This document shows positions 15,605 to 24,387 of a stretch of 64,000 nucleotides of DNA, piece after piece. Within the stretch, counting starts at the first letter, position 1, and the number at the start of each line of letters is the position of its first letter. This stretch comes from Desulfovibrio sp. JY (GTDB lineage Bacteria; Desulfobacterota; Desulfovibrionia; Desulfovibrionales; Desulfovibrionaceae), in assembly GCA_021730285.1 (NCBI GenBank), contig CP082962.1:2790001-2854000 (forward strand), given 5' to 3'. Under the pieces are notes generated by a model. It did not search any database. It worked only from the letters and a program-made list of their open reading frames with translations, and was not told the origin of the DNA. The position numbers and the translations under genes are program-made.

Positions 15605-16537
15605 ATGGCCTGGGATTTTTTCGCCTTTTTCATGCCTGGCGAGCGTCGTCCGGCCCCGGCCGCCCGCGATGCCGGGATACTGGCCGCCCGCTCCATGGCC
15701 GGGGAGTATCTGTCCCGGGCCAGACTGCGGCTGGACGGCCTTTCCGCCCTGCTCGAAACCGACGACCGGCGCGACGCCGCCCTGGTGGCCGCGCTTTTGG
15801 CCGAGGACCTGGACGCGGCCGGGGATATCCTGACCCGGGATGCCGGCCTGCCCCTGGCCGAGGCCCGGGCCATGCTCGGGCCCTTGCCTGCCGCCGCCGA
15901 TCTGGCCGCTTTCGCCGCCAAGGCGCGGGCGCGGCTGACGTTTCTGGAAAAAGAGCTGGTCGGCCGTGTCGCCGGCCCCTGGCGCACGGACGCCGACCGC
16001 TTCACCGCCCGGGCCATGCGCCGGGCCAGACTGTCCCTGGTCGTGCTGGTGCTTGTCCTGGCCGGGGCGATCCTTTTTGGCGACGCCGTGGCCAAGAAAC
16101 GCCGCGCCTTTATCGCCGGGGTGACCCTGGAGCATCAGCGCGCCGCGGCGACCGAGGCCCTGGCTGCCTTGTCCAGGCTGGCCGTGCGGGCCAAGACCGC
16201 CACGGGCCAACCCCTTTGGGTGGTGACCGGTCGCAACTGTTCCCGCTGCGGCTGCCAGGGCCGCGACCTGCGCACCGTCCCGGACGGCGACAAGTGTGTG
16301 CGTCAGTGGCGCGAGGCGCTTGGCCGCATCGGTCATGCCGCCGGCGCCTCGGACAAGGAGCTGGCCCGGTTTGCGCGCGATCCCTGGGGCGCGCCCTATC
16401 TGCTCAATGAAAACGAAGGCGAAAGCCCGGATTTCCCCTGCCTGCCCGATACCTTCGCCACGGCCGGGCAAAACGGGCTGGCCGGCGACGGCGACGACAT
16501 CCAGGTGGCCGTCCCCAACGCCTTTTGCCCGAAGTAG
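15605..16537 (+). CDS. Membrane protein with a type II pseudopilin-like C-terminal segment
   Basis: Unrecognised as a whole; 310 aa. Residues 1-140 are Ala-rich, soluble and probably helical. One strong membrane segment lies at about 142-163 (LSLVVLVLVLAGAILFGDAVA). The C-terminal half is probably extracytoplasmic with several cysteines (CSRCGCQG, C at about 233, FPC, AFC). The end, DPWGAPYLLNENEGE...AGQNGLAGDGDDIQV, resembles the calcium-binding tail of GspG-type pseudopilins (DPWGxPY...G.DG..GT.DDI). There is no prepilin leader at the start, so it is not a normal pseudopilin. The ATG follows the preceding TAG directly. It probably works at the envelope with the O-antigen ligase-like gene that follows 11 nt later. 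Confidence 0.75.
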   Translation: MAWDFFAFFMPGERRPAPAARDAGILAARSMAGEYLSRARLRLDGLSALLETDDRRDAALVAALLAEDLDAAGDILTRDAGLPLAEARAMLGPLPAAADLAAFAAKARARLTFLEKELVGRVAGPWRTDADRFTARAMRRARLSLVVLVLVLAGAILFGDAVAKKRRAFIAGVTLEHQRAAATEALAALSRLAVRAKTATGQPLWVVTGRNCSRCGCQGRDLRTVPDGDKCVRQWREALGRIGHAAGASDKELARFARDPWGAPYLLNENEGESPDFPCLPDTFATAGQNGLAGDGDDIQVAVPNAFCPK

Positions 16538-16548
16538 GGGCCCGGCGC

Positions 16549-18573
16549 ATGGACGCTTCTTCCTCCGTTGCCGGCGCCCAGGGCGCATCCCCCTTTTCCC
16601 GGGCCGTCGCCGGGGCCGGATTTTTCGCCGGCCTGCTGCTCGTGGCCCCGCACGCCTTGCTCACCTCCCTGACCCTCGTTCGGGCCGGCTGGTCGGCTGC
16701 GGGACTCGTGGCCTTTTTGTGGCTGTGGGGGCTGGCCATGGCCGTCTCCCGGCGCGGCCTCGCCTTCGGGCTGACGTTGCTCGGCTTTTCCCCGTTTCTT
16801 TTCGGCGCCCAGTCCTACGTCTATCCGGGCGTGGCCTTCGGCCTGCTGGCCGATGTGGCGGCCCTGGCCTTTTGCTGGCGAAACGCCGGCCGGGATGCCG
16901 CGACGCCTGGCCGTGCCGGCCCCACGGGCGCGCTCCTGGCCGCCCTGGCCGCCCTGGCCCTTGGTTCCACGCTGCTGTTGCCCTGGGCCAGGTTTGGGCA
17001 GGAGCTGTCCCTTTTCGGGCCGGGCGGCTTTTTCGCGGCCATGGCCTTTTCCCCGGCCGCCGCTCCGGGCTACGCCCTGGCCGGGGCCTGGCGGCTGGCC
17101 ATTTTCGCCGTGCTGGCTTGGCAGCTTGCCCGGCTCGATTTTCCGGACCGCTTCGGCTGCCTGATCCGGGGACTTGTGGGCGGACTCCTTACCGCCATCG
17201 TCTTCGGCCTCTACGAGCATTTCCAGGGCGACCATTATCTGCTGCACTACCGGTTCACGTCGCTTTTCGCCAATCCGGGCTGGTTTGCCGAATACGCCGC
17301 CGTGGCCGCGCCGTATCTGCTCACGCTGCTGGCGGGCTCCGGCTGGCGGCGGCGCTGCCTGGCCGCGTCGGGGCTGGCCCTTTGCGGCGCGGCATTGGTC
17401 CTGACACTGGCCCGGGCCGGCTGGATCGCCGGCAGCCTGACCTTTTTCGCGGCCGGCTGGCTGTATTTTCGCGAGAACCGCTTTGTGCATTTTCGCCGGC
17501 CCTATGGCCATCTGCCGACCCTGGCCGTGGCCGGGGCGCTGGTGGTGGGAATCGCTTTATGGGGCGCGGGCCGGGAGTTCTCGGCCATAAGCCGGCCCAT
17601 CAACGCGCTTTTGGCCCAGCGGGTGGACAATTTCACCGATTCGCCGCGCCCGGCGCTTTTCCGCTCCGGGCTTTTGATCGCGGCCGAGCGGCCGGTCTTC
17701 GGCATGGGCTTTACGAGCTACGCCCGGCACTATCCGGTGCTTCTGGCCACGCCCGGGGCCTGGCTCAACCGCTACGGCGACGCCGGGGCCGAGGTGTTCG
17801 AGACGCCGCACAGCCTGTACGTGCAGCTAGTGGCCGGGCTCGGCGTGGCCGGGCTTCTCGTCTGGCTGGCCATGGCCGGCCGGGCGGGCTGGGTGCTGTG
17901 GCGGCGGGCGCGCGACTATGCCAGCTTGCCGGACGCGGCCATGCTGCTTTCCCTGGTCGCCTTCCACATCTATGCGTTTTTCCAGGAAATGTTTTACGTG
18001 CCGGCGGTCTTGTTTCTGCTGTTCGTTCCCCTGGCCCGGGCCATGGCCCTGGAGGCCAGGGCGGTGCGCCTGGGCCGGGCTGGCCGGGCGGACAGGAGGG
18101 GCTGGGTCGGGGCGGCGGCCACGGGCGTGGCCCTGTGCGGCATCCTGGCCTACGGCCTGGATATCGGGCTTGGCGGCACGGCGGCGCGCCTGGGGCTCTA
18201 CGACTGGCTGCCGCCCGGAGAGAAGGTCGTTTTCGAGGGGTTTTATCCGCCCGAGCAGGGGCGGGGGCGGACCTTTCGCTGGAGCGCCGGGGACGCGGTG
18301 CTGCTCGTGCCGCCGGGAAGAGGCAGCCTGACGCTGTCCCTTGCGGCCGTGTCACCGACCGAAGCGACGTTTTTTTCGCCGGCCGGACTGTGGGCCACGG
18401 TCCGCCTCGACAGCCGGCCGGTGACGTTGACCCTGCCCGTGCCCGAGGCGGGCGGCGGCCGGGCCGTACCGCTTTTCCTCACGCCCGCCCGGACGTATCT
18501 GCCCCAGGCGATTTCCGGCGCGCCCGATCCCAGGCGTCTCGGCTTGGCGGTTGGCGTCGCCTGCGATCACTGA
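16549..18573 (+). CDS. O-antigen ligase / Wzy-like polymerase membrane protein
   Basis: Polytopic inner-membrane protein, 674 aa, with about a dozen hydrophobic segments. The Wzy_C/O-antigen ligase hallmark lies at about residues 365-425: FRSGLLIAAERPVFGMGFTSYARHYP followed by ETPHSLYVQLVAGLGVAGLLVWL, with the conserved Arg and the H of the PHSLY motif. The C-terminal 150 residues after the last helix form a soluble beta-rich extension (from about EKVVFEGFYPPE) of unknown role. The start is ATG at 16549 after GGGG. Family members polymerise or ligate surface glycans from undecaprenyl carriers. The specific substrate is unknown. Its 3' end overlaps the convergent gene by 7 bp. Confidence 0.83.
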   Translation: MDASSSVAGAQGASPFSRAVAGAGFFAGLLLVAPHALLTSLTLVRAGWSAAGLVAFLWLWGLAMAVSRRGLAFGLTLLGFSPFLFGAQSYVYPGVAFGLLADVAALAFCWRNAGRDAATPGRAGPTGALLAALAALALGSTLLLPWARFGQELSLFGPGGFFAAMAFSPAAAPGYALAGAWRLAIFAVLAWQLARLDFPDRFGCLIRGLVGGLLTAIVFGLYEHFQGDHYLLHYRFTSLFANPGWFAEYAAVAAPYLLTLLAGSGWRRRCLAASGLALCGAALVLTLARAGWIAGSLTFFAAGWLYFRENRFVHFRRPYGHLPTLAVAGALVVGIALWGAGREFSAISRPINALLAQRVDNFTDSPRPALFRSGLLIAAERPVFGMGFTSYARHYPVLLATPGAWLNRYGDAGAEVFETPHSLYVQLVAGLGVAGLLVWLAMAGRAGWVLWRRARDYASLPDAAMLLSLVAFHIYAFFQEMFYVPAVLFLLFVPLARAMALEARAVRLGRAGRADRRGWVGAAATGVALCGILAYGLDIGLGGTAARLGLYDWLPPGEKVVFEGFYPPEQGRGRTFRWSAGDAVLLVPPGRGSLTLSLAAVSPTEATFFSPAGLWATVRLDSRPVTLTLPVPEAGGGRAVPLFLTPARTYLPQAISGAPDPRRLGLAVGVACDH

Positions 18574-19022
18574 TTGTCGGTATTGCGCTCGAACACCCGC
18601 ATTTCGTTGACCACCAGGTTGCCGATCGCGCGCACCTGCTCGTTGTCCTGGTTTTCCACCAGATCGCCCAACAGCTTGATGTCCTGGGGAATGCCGGCCA
18701 GGATCACCTTGCGCACGTCGTCGAGCCGGGCCTTGACGTATGTCCGGTCGCGCTTGGCGGCCATGTGCTCGAGGACATCGGCCAGATTCAGGATCACGTA
18801 GGCTTTTTCGGCGTAGATGGCGGAAACGGCGGTCAGGTGGGACAGGATGTTCTTCTCGCTGGTCTGGGACGCCTTGAAGTAGAGGTCGGCGGCCTTGGTG
18901 GCGTATTCGTTGAAGTGCTCGTAGGAGGCGCGGAAGTGCCTGGACGCGCCGAGAACCGGGGGCGCGGCGGCCAGGAGCATGGCCAGGCACAGGGCGCAGG
19001 AAGATGACAATTGTGTACGCAT
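18567..19022 (-). CDS. Small exported protein of unknown function
   Basis: Not recognised. A 151-aa protein with a clear signal peptide: MRTQ, hydrophobic stretch to about residue 22, then AAAPPVLGA. The mature part is helical and charged (HFRASYEHFNEYATKAADLYFKASQ; later VRKVILAGIPQDIKLLGDLVENQDNEQVRAIGNLVVNEM), suggesting a periplasmic helical bundle. The start at 19022 is chosen for ACGGAGT just upstream; in-frame ATG further upstream lacks one and would destroy the signal peptide. It is transcribed away from the deacetylase gene and converges, with 7 bp overlap, on the O-antigen ligase-like gene. Confidence 0.72.
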   Translation of the reverse strand: MRTQLSSSCALCLAMLLAAAPPVLGASRHFRASYEHFNEYATKAADLYFKASQTSEKNILSHLTAVSAIYAEKAYVILNLADVLEHMAAKRDRTYVKARLDDVRKVILAGIPQDIKLLGDLVENQDNEQVRAIGNLVVNEMRVFERNTDNQ

Positions 19023-19215
19023 GCGGACTCCGTTGACAAAGGGGCCGCCAGAGAACGTGCTCCAGGCGGCAAGCGCCACATACCAGTTTTTGCTCAGGCG
19101 TCAAAGCGCCGGGACTCCGGGGGGGCCGGCCGGCGGCGCATTGACTTTTGGCGCTTTTGGGATAGGAATGCCGCGATTTCCACGCGTCACGACTTTTACG
19201 CCGTCTGGACCAGTC

Positions 19216-20214
19216 ATGAAAAATACCGCCTTATGCCGCGTCGTCGGCCTGTTGTTCTTGGTTGCCCTGCTGTCGTCGTCGCCTGCCCCGGCCCGGGCGG
19301 GCATGGTCTCGATCGTTTTCGACGACGGCCTGGAAAGCGTCTACCAATATGCCTTTCCGGTCCTCGAAAAATTCGGCCTGCCGGCCACCGTCGGCATCAT
19401 CGCCAACCGGGTGGACCGGGGCGATCCCGACTTCATGACCGTGGGGCAGATCCGCGATCTGGCCAAGGCCGGCTGGGAAGTGGCCTCCCACAGCCTGACC
19501 CACAAGCGGCCCATCGACATCCCCAAGTTCTACGCCCAGGAGAACTGCCTGCTCCTTAAGCCCGTTCGCGGCCAGCGCGCCATGTACGAGGCGAAATACA
19601 AGTACGAGGAACTGGCCGGACTGGTCGAAAACGGGAAGCTGCTGCGGGAACGCTCCAGCGATGCCCTGGTGCGCGCCGAACCGGGGAGCTACTACTTCGA
19701 CGGACTGATCGGCGAGGTCCTCGTGCATCCCTTCGAGCCGGCCGAGGCCGCAAAACAGCAGATTCGGGCCATCTCCTACGAAAGAGAGATGGACCAGTCC
19801 AAGACCAAGCTCGCCGCGATGGGCTTTGCCGTTACGACCTACATCACCCCGCACAACTATTGGACGCCTGAGATGAGCGCGCTCTCCAAGAAGTTCTATT
19901 CCCAGGTGGCCGACGGCGGGGACGACTGCAACCGCAAGGGGGCGACCGACCGCTTCTGGCTCAAGCGCTATACCGTGCACTCCGACGATACGGCGGTCTC
20001 CCTCATCGACTTGGTCAAAAAGCACGCCATTCGCGAGGACGCCTGGGTCATCTTCTGCATGCACGGCATCGGTTCGGACCTGGGCTGGGAGCCCTGGGAT
20101 GCGAGCAAACTGGCCGAACTTGCGGAATTCCTCAAAAAGCAGGCCGTGCCCGTGGTCACCATCGATCAGGGCGTCAAACTCTGGTTCGCGGGCAAGGGAA
20201 CTCCCCGCATTTAA
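19216..20214 (+). CDS. Exported polysaccharide deacetylase family protein
   Basis: NodB-fold carbohydrate esterase, 332 aa, with a signal peptide (MKNTALCRVVGLLFLVALLSS, cleavage near PARAG). The metal motif is visible as VSIVFDDGLES (DDG, about residues 32-41) and SHSLTHK (HxxxH, about 94-99). Catalysis is removal of N- or O-acetyl groups from polysaccharide, probably in the periplasm. An insertion of about 100 residues (AQENCLLLKPVRGQRAMYEAKYKYEEL...) separates the motifs from the C-terminal barrel, which ends WVIFCMHGIGSD. TTGACT at 19141 may be a -35 box. The gene is followed 16 nt later by a glycosyltransferase. Confidence 0.83.
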   Translation: MKNTALCRVVGLLFLVALLSSSPAPARAGMVSIVFDDGLESVYQYAFPVLEKFGLPATVGIIANRVDRGDPDFMTVGQIRDLAKAGWEVASHSLTHKRPIDIPKFYAQENCLLLKPVRGQRAMYEAKYKYEELAGLVENGKLLRERSSDALVRAEPGSYYFDGLIGEVLVHPFEPAEAAKQQIRAISYEREMDQSKTKLAAMGFAVTTYITPHNYWTPEMSALSKKFYSQVADGGDDCNRKGATDRFWLKRYTVHSDDTAVSLIDLVKKHAIREDAWVIFCMHGIGSDLGWEPWDASKLAELAEFLKKQAVPVVTIDQGVKLWFAGKGTPRI

Positions 20215-20230
20215 AAAAAAGGACGGATAG

Positions 20231-21397
20231 GTGAAACGCCCCCTTCGCATCCTGGTCGCCGGTTTTGCCATTGGATTTCCCTTGGGCGGCCAATTGTGGA
20301 TGATGCTGCATTTCCTCTCCGGCTTACGCCGCCTCGGCCATGAGGTGGTTTTCCTCGAAGATACGTCCAACTGGGCCTACCCCTTCGATCCGGTGCTCGG
20401 CTATCCGGTGTGCGAGTCGTCGCGCGGCCGCGCCACCGTGGAGCGGCTGTTCGGCCGGGCGGGGCTGGCCGGATGCTGGGCCTATGTCAGCGAGATCGAG
20501 GACAAGCTTTACGGCATGGACCGGGCCACCCTGGACCGCCATTTGCGCGAAGCCGACTTTTTCCTCAACATCTCGGGCATCGCGCCCCTCAAGGAAGAGT
20601 ACTTCCAGGCCCCGGTCAAGGCCGTCATCGACACCGACCCGGTCTTCACCCAGGTCAAGGTGGAGCGCGACGCCTGGACCCGCGACTATTACGCCGCCCA
20701 CGACGTCTGCTTCACCTACGGCTACAACCTGCCGGCCGGCAAAACGGACGTGCCGCTTTCGGGCGTGGACTGGAAGCCGCTGCTGCCGCCGGTGGTCCTC
20801 GACGAATGGCCGGTGGGGGAGGGGGCTGGCGACAGCTACACCACCATCGGCACCTGGGAGGCCAAGGACCGGGACGTGGAGATCGCCGGGCGCAAGCTCT
20901 CCTGGCGCAAGAACGTGAAATACGAGGCCATTCTCGATTTGCCGACCACGCTGCGCGACATCCCCCTCGGCATGGCCATGGGCGGCATGTGCGACGACGC
21001 CTGGCGCTACGCCAACGCCGGCTGGATCGTGCGCGACGCCCTCGACGTTTCGCGCGACCCCGACGTGTACCGCGACTACATCCGGGGCTCGCGGGGCGAG
21101 TTCACCATTGCCAAGGACCAGAACGTGGTGCTCAAAAGCGGCTGGTTTTCCGACCGCACGGCCACGTATCTGGCGGCCGGCCGGCCGGCGGTGGTGGAGG
21201 ACACGGGCTTTGGCGACTACCTGCCGGTGGGGGAGGGGCTTTTCCCCTTCGAAGGCCCCGATGCCGCCGTGGAGGCGCTTCGGACGGTCGAGGCCGACCC
21301 CATTCGGGCGGGCAAAGCGGCCCGGGAGATCGCCGGCGACTATTTCGACAGCGACAAGGTCCTCACCGGACTTTTGCGGGAATGCGGGCTGGCCTGA
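20231..21397 (+). CDS. Glycosyltransferase-like protein
   Basis: 388-aa cytoplasmic protein with a two-domain GT-B layout. The N-terminal Rossmann part is RILVAGFAIGFPLGGQLWMMLHFLSGLRRLGHEVVFLED. The C-terminal part has LKSGWFSDRTATYLAAGRPAVVEDTGFGDYLPVGEGLFPF, which matches the donor-binding region of GT4-type enzymes, where the UDP-sugar-binding glutamate normally lies. The substrate is unknown. The start is GTG at 20231 after AAGGA. Its position between a deacetylase and a sigma-54 regulator plus another glycosyltransferase suggests an exopolysaccharide or surface glycan unit. Confidence 0.72.
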   Translation: MKRPLRILVAGFAIGFPLGGQLWMMLHFLSGLRRLGHEVVFLEDTSNWAYPFDPVLGYPVCESSRGRATVERLFGRAGLAGCWAYVSEIEDKLYGMDRATLDRHLREADFFLNISGIAPLKEEYFQAPVKAVIDTDPVFTQVKVERDAWTRDYYAAHDVCFTYGYNLPAGKTDVPLSGVDWKPLLPPVVLDEWPVGEGAGDSYTTIGTWEAKDRDVEIAGRKLSWRKNVKYEAILDLPTTLRDIPLGMAMGGMCDDAWRYANAGWIVRDALDVSRDPDVYRDYIRGSRGEFTIAKDQNVVLKSGWFSDRTATYLAAGRPAVVEDTGFGDYLPVGEGLFPFEGPDAAVEALRTVEADPIRAGKAAREIAGDYFDSDKVLTGLLRECGLA

Positions 21398-21475
21398 GGC
21401 CCGCTTTGCGACGATTGGGGGGAATTGTTCCCGAATTGATTGAAAACCGTTTGACTTCGGGCTAATAGGTCGCCG

Positions 21476-22978
21476 ATGGCGGAAAAGACGATACTTTTTG
21501 TCGCCCCGGCCCAGGCGGTGACCCAATTCTTCCCGTATTTCAAGGAAGCGGGCATCGCCGCAGGCATCGCCGATTCCCTGTCCGCCGCCCTGGCCTCCAT
21601 CCGCAAGTCGTCGCCCTGCCTCATCTTTTCCCAAGCCAAGATGGGCATCTACACCGCCGAGGCCCTGCTTGCCGCCGGGCAACAGGACGAGGCCTTTCCG
21701 CCGGTCATCGTTTTTACCGACCGGGGCACCGCCGCCGAGGCCGCCCGCTGCCTGGAACTCGGGGCCAGGGACTACTGGCTCGAACCGCTGACCTGGGAGA
21801 AAATCCAGGCCGTCATGCCGGAGAAGGCCGCGCCGCCCGAACCGGCCCCGGCCCCGGAAGCCGCGCCCGCCCGCCACGGCGCGGGAGCCGCGCCCTCCGG
21901 CAAGGGCTTCGCCATCGTCGGTGAACACCCGGCCATCCTCCGGGTTCTGGCCCTGGCCCGGCAGGTGGCCCGGTCCAAGGCCACGGTGCTCATTTCCGGC
22001 GAATCCGGCACCGGCAAGGAGATGTTCGCCCGCTACCTGCACGCCAGTTCCGACCGGGCCGAAGGCCCCTTTATCGCCATCAACTGCGCCGCCCTGCCCG
22101 AACATCTGCTCGAATCCGAGCTGTTCGGCCACGAAAAGGGCGCCTTTACCGGAGCCATCGCCCGCAAGCTCGGCAAGTTCGAGATGGCCTCGGGCGGCAC
22201 GCTGCTCCTCGACGAGATTTCCGAGATGGACCTCGGGCTCCAGGCCAAGCTCTTGCGCGTGTTGCAGGAAAGCGAGTTCGACCGGGTCGGCGGCACCGAG
22301 ACGGTGCATGTGGACGTGCGGGTGTTGGCCACCACCAACCGGCGCATGGAAGACGCCGTGGCCGAAGGGAAATTTCGCCAGGACCTCTATTACCGCCTGA
22401 ACGTCATCCCGCTCAAGCTCCCGCCGCTGCGCGAACGCGGCCAGGACGTGCCGAGGCTCGCCGCCTTTTTCGTGGACAAGTTTCGCAAGTCCTACGAACT
22501 GCCACCGCTGGCTTTTGCCGCCGACGCCAAGGAGTGGCTGCTCTCCTACGATTGGCCGGGCAACGTGCGCGAGCTGCAAAATCTCATGGAGCGGGCCGTG
22601 CTGCTGGCCGGCGCCGGCCCCATCCACAAGTCCCATTTCCTGCTCGACGGCGACAGCGACGGCTGGCAGGACGGCGCCGGCGAGGCCTGCGAGGATACGC
22701 CCGAAAACGCTTCCGGCGCAGCCGAGGGCGAAGGCGCGGCCGGGGGGGCCGGGGGGGACGACGGTTTCGCCGCGGCCTCCCGCCTGTTCGACCAGACGCC
22801 GGCGGCCGGCGTGGGCGAATTGATGCCGCTTGATGTCATGGAACGCCACATGATCATCAAAAGCCTGGACCGCACCGAGGGCAACCGCACCCAGGCCGCC
22901 CAACTGCTCGGCATTTCCGTGCGCACGCTCCGCAACAAATTAAACGAATACCGCAAGCTCGGCATCGAAGTTCCCTGA
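21476..22978 (+). CDS. Sigma-54-dependent activator with a degenerate receiver domain
   Basis: NtrC/FlrC-family regulator, 500 aa. The N-terminal receiver-like domain (about 1-115) lacks the phosphoacceptor: the usual D-x-x-M-P-G is FSQAKMG, and the first acidic pair is missing. It is therefore probably not controlled by a histidine kinase. The AAA+ domain (about 145-375) is complete with GESGTGKE (Walker A), [13 protein letters not shown] (sigma-54 contact), [12 protein letters not shown] (Walker B) and [11 protein letters not shown] (sensor 2). A Gly/Ala-rich linker leads to a Fis-type HTH ([27 protein letters not shown]). It lies between glycosyltransferases and may drive this cluster or motility genes. 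Confidence 0.88.
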   Translation: MAEKTILFVAPAQAVTQFFPYFKEAGIAAGIADSLSAALASIRKSSPCLIFSQAKMGIYTAEALLAAGQQDEAFPPVIVFTDRGTAAEAARCLELGARDYWLEPLTWEKIQAVMPEKAAPPEPAPAPEAAPARHGAGAAPSGKGFAIVGEHPAILRVLALARQVARSKATVLISGESGTGKEMFARYLHASSDRAEGPFIAINCAALPEHLLESELFGHEKGAFTGAIARKLGKFEMASGGTLLLDEISEMDLGLQAKLLRVLQESEFDRVGGTETVHVDVRVLATTNRRMEDAVAEGKFRQDLYYRLNVIPLKLPPLRERGQDVPRLAAFFVDKFRKSYELPPLAFAADAKEWLLSYDWPGNVRELQNLMERAVLLAGAGPIHKSHFLLDGDSDGWQDGAGEACEDTPENASGAAEGEGAAGGAGGDDGFAAASRLFDQTPAAGVGELMPLDVMERHMIIKSLDRTEGNRTQAAQLLGISVRTLRNKLNEYRKLGIEVP

Positions 22979-22986
22979 CGTTTTCG

Positions 22987-24258
22987 ATGGGCGCCCCCAC
23001 CACCTACAATATCCTGATGTATTCCCACGACACCTACGGTCTGGGGCATCTGCGGCGAACCATGGCCATCGCCGAGCATCTGCGCCAGCGTGGGGTCAAT
23101 ATCCTGATCCTCACCGGCTCGCCCCTGGCCGGCCGCTACGAGACGCCCGAAGGCGTGGACTTCGTGCGCATTCCGGGCATGATCAAAAAGACCAACGAGG
23201 AATACCTGCCCCTTTCGATCAAGATCAACGCCCGCCATGCCCTGAACATCCGGCGCAACATCATCGTGGCCACGGCCAAGGCCTTCCAGCCCCATCTTTT
23301 CATCGTGGACAAGGCGCCCATGGGACTGCGGCGCGAGGTGATGCCGACGCTCAAGTGGCTCAAACGCTGCATGCCGCGCACGCGCACCATCCTCGGGCTT
23401 CGCGACATCATGGACGACGCCGCCTCCACCACCAGGGAGTGGCGCGAGAAGGGCGTCTACGAGGTGCTCGACCAGTATTATTCGGAAATCTGGGTCTACG
23501 GGGACCGGGACCTCTACGATCCCATCGCCGAATATGCCATCCCGGAGAGTATCAGCCGCAAGATGGTCTTTACCGGCTACATCCCGCGCCATGTGCCCAC
23601 GAGCCAGGCCATGGCCCGCACCAGGCGCGAGGAGCGGCTTTCCAGCCACGACCGGCTGGTGGTGGTCACCACCGGCGGCGGCGGGGACGGCTTTCCGCTC
23701 ATGGACGCGTATCTCTCGATGCTGGAGGCCGGCAACGCCCCGGCCCACCGGGTGATTTTCGTGACCGGCCCCTTCATGCCGCGCCCCGAACGGGAAAACG
23801 TGGCCAAACGGGCCGGCCGGCTGCGGGCCCGGTTCTACCACTTCTACCGCCGCATGGAGACGCTGATCGGCCTGGCCGACGCGGTGGTGACCATGGGCGG
23901 CTACAACACCACCTGCGAGATTCTGTGCCAGGGCAAGCCGTCGCTGGTCGTGCCCCGGGAGGTGCCGCGCCTGGAGCAGCGCATCCGGGCCGAGGTCCTG
24001 AGCGCTCGCGGGCTGCTCGAATACCTGCCCTGGGACAGCCTCGCGCCCGAGACCCTGCGCGAGAAGCTCACCCGGCTTCTCGACGCGCCGGAGCCCTACA
24101 AGGCGGCCATGGCGGGTTTCCCTTTTACCGGCCTGTCCGTCATTTCCGAACGCCTGGCCTGCTTTCGCCAAGGCCTGCGCCGCGCGGGCGAAGAGCCGGG
24201 GGGAAACCTTTCTTGCAGAAAGGTTCTCCCCCCGGACCCCCTTTCCAAAGACGCTTGA
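22987..24258 (+). CDS. Predicted glycosyltransferase, COG4671/GT28-like
   Basis: 423-aa soluble glycosyltransferase of the GT-B type. The N-terminus YNILMYSHDTYGLGHLRRTMAIAEHLRQRG is typical of the COG4671 group (glycine-rich GLGH loop). The C-terminal donor-binding half has VVTTGGGGDGFPLMDAYL, then VTMGGYNTTCEILCQGKPSLVVPREVPRLEQRIRAEVL. The acceptor is unknown. The start is ATG, 8 nt after the sigma-54 regulator. The final 19 or so residues (after RRAGEEP) are encoded inside the dispersed hairpin repeat at 24198-24362. The repeat has apparently replaced or extended the original C-terminus and now supplies the stop codon. Confidence 0.82.
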   Translation: MGAPTTYNILMYSHDTYGLGHLRRTMAIAEHLRQRGVNILILTGSPLAGRYETPEGVDFVRIPGMIKKTNEEYLPLSIKINARHALNIRRNIIVATAKAFQPHLFIVDKAPMGLRREVMPTLKWLKRCMPRTRTILGLRDIMDDAASTTREWREKGVYEVLDQYYSEIWVYGDRDLYDPIAEYAIPESISRKMVFTGYIPRHVPTSQAMARTRREERLSSHDRLVVVTTGGGGDGFPLMDAYLSMLEAGNAPAHRVIFVTGPFMPRPERENVAKRAGRLRARFYHFYRRMETLIGLADAVVTMGGYNTTCEILCQGKPSLVVPREVPRLEQRIRAEVLSARGLLEYLPWDSLAPETLREKLTRLLDAPEPYKAAMAGFPFTGLSVISERLACFRQGLRRAGEEPGGNLSCRKVLPPDPLSKDA

Positions 24259-24362
24259 CGGTTACGGCGCATCAGCGTCACCGCATCCGTACCCGGTAAA
24301 AGTTTTGGGGAGGGGAGAGCGCGAGAGGGGAACCCTTTTTTCAAAAAGGGTTCCCCTCTCGC
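24196..24362 (+). repeat. Dispersed two-hairpin element, copy A
   Basis: The first hairpin (about 24196-24235: GGGGGGAAACC.../...GGTTCTCCCCCC) is followed by the conserved linker GGACCCCCTTTCCAAAGAC. A variable stretch follows, then GGGAGGGGAGAGC and a second perfect hairpin at 24321-24362 with a 20-bp stem and 2-nt loop. Homologous copies lie at 47405-47569 (inverted) and 63806-63953. Copy A begins within the coding sequence of the glycosyltransferase gene. No transposase is encoded. The second hairpin could stop transcription from both sides (next gene is convergent), but it lacks a 3' U-tract. Confidence 0.85.
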
Positions 24363-24387
24363 ACATCTTCTCCCTCTCTCTCCCGTC

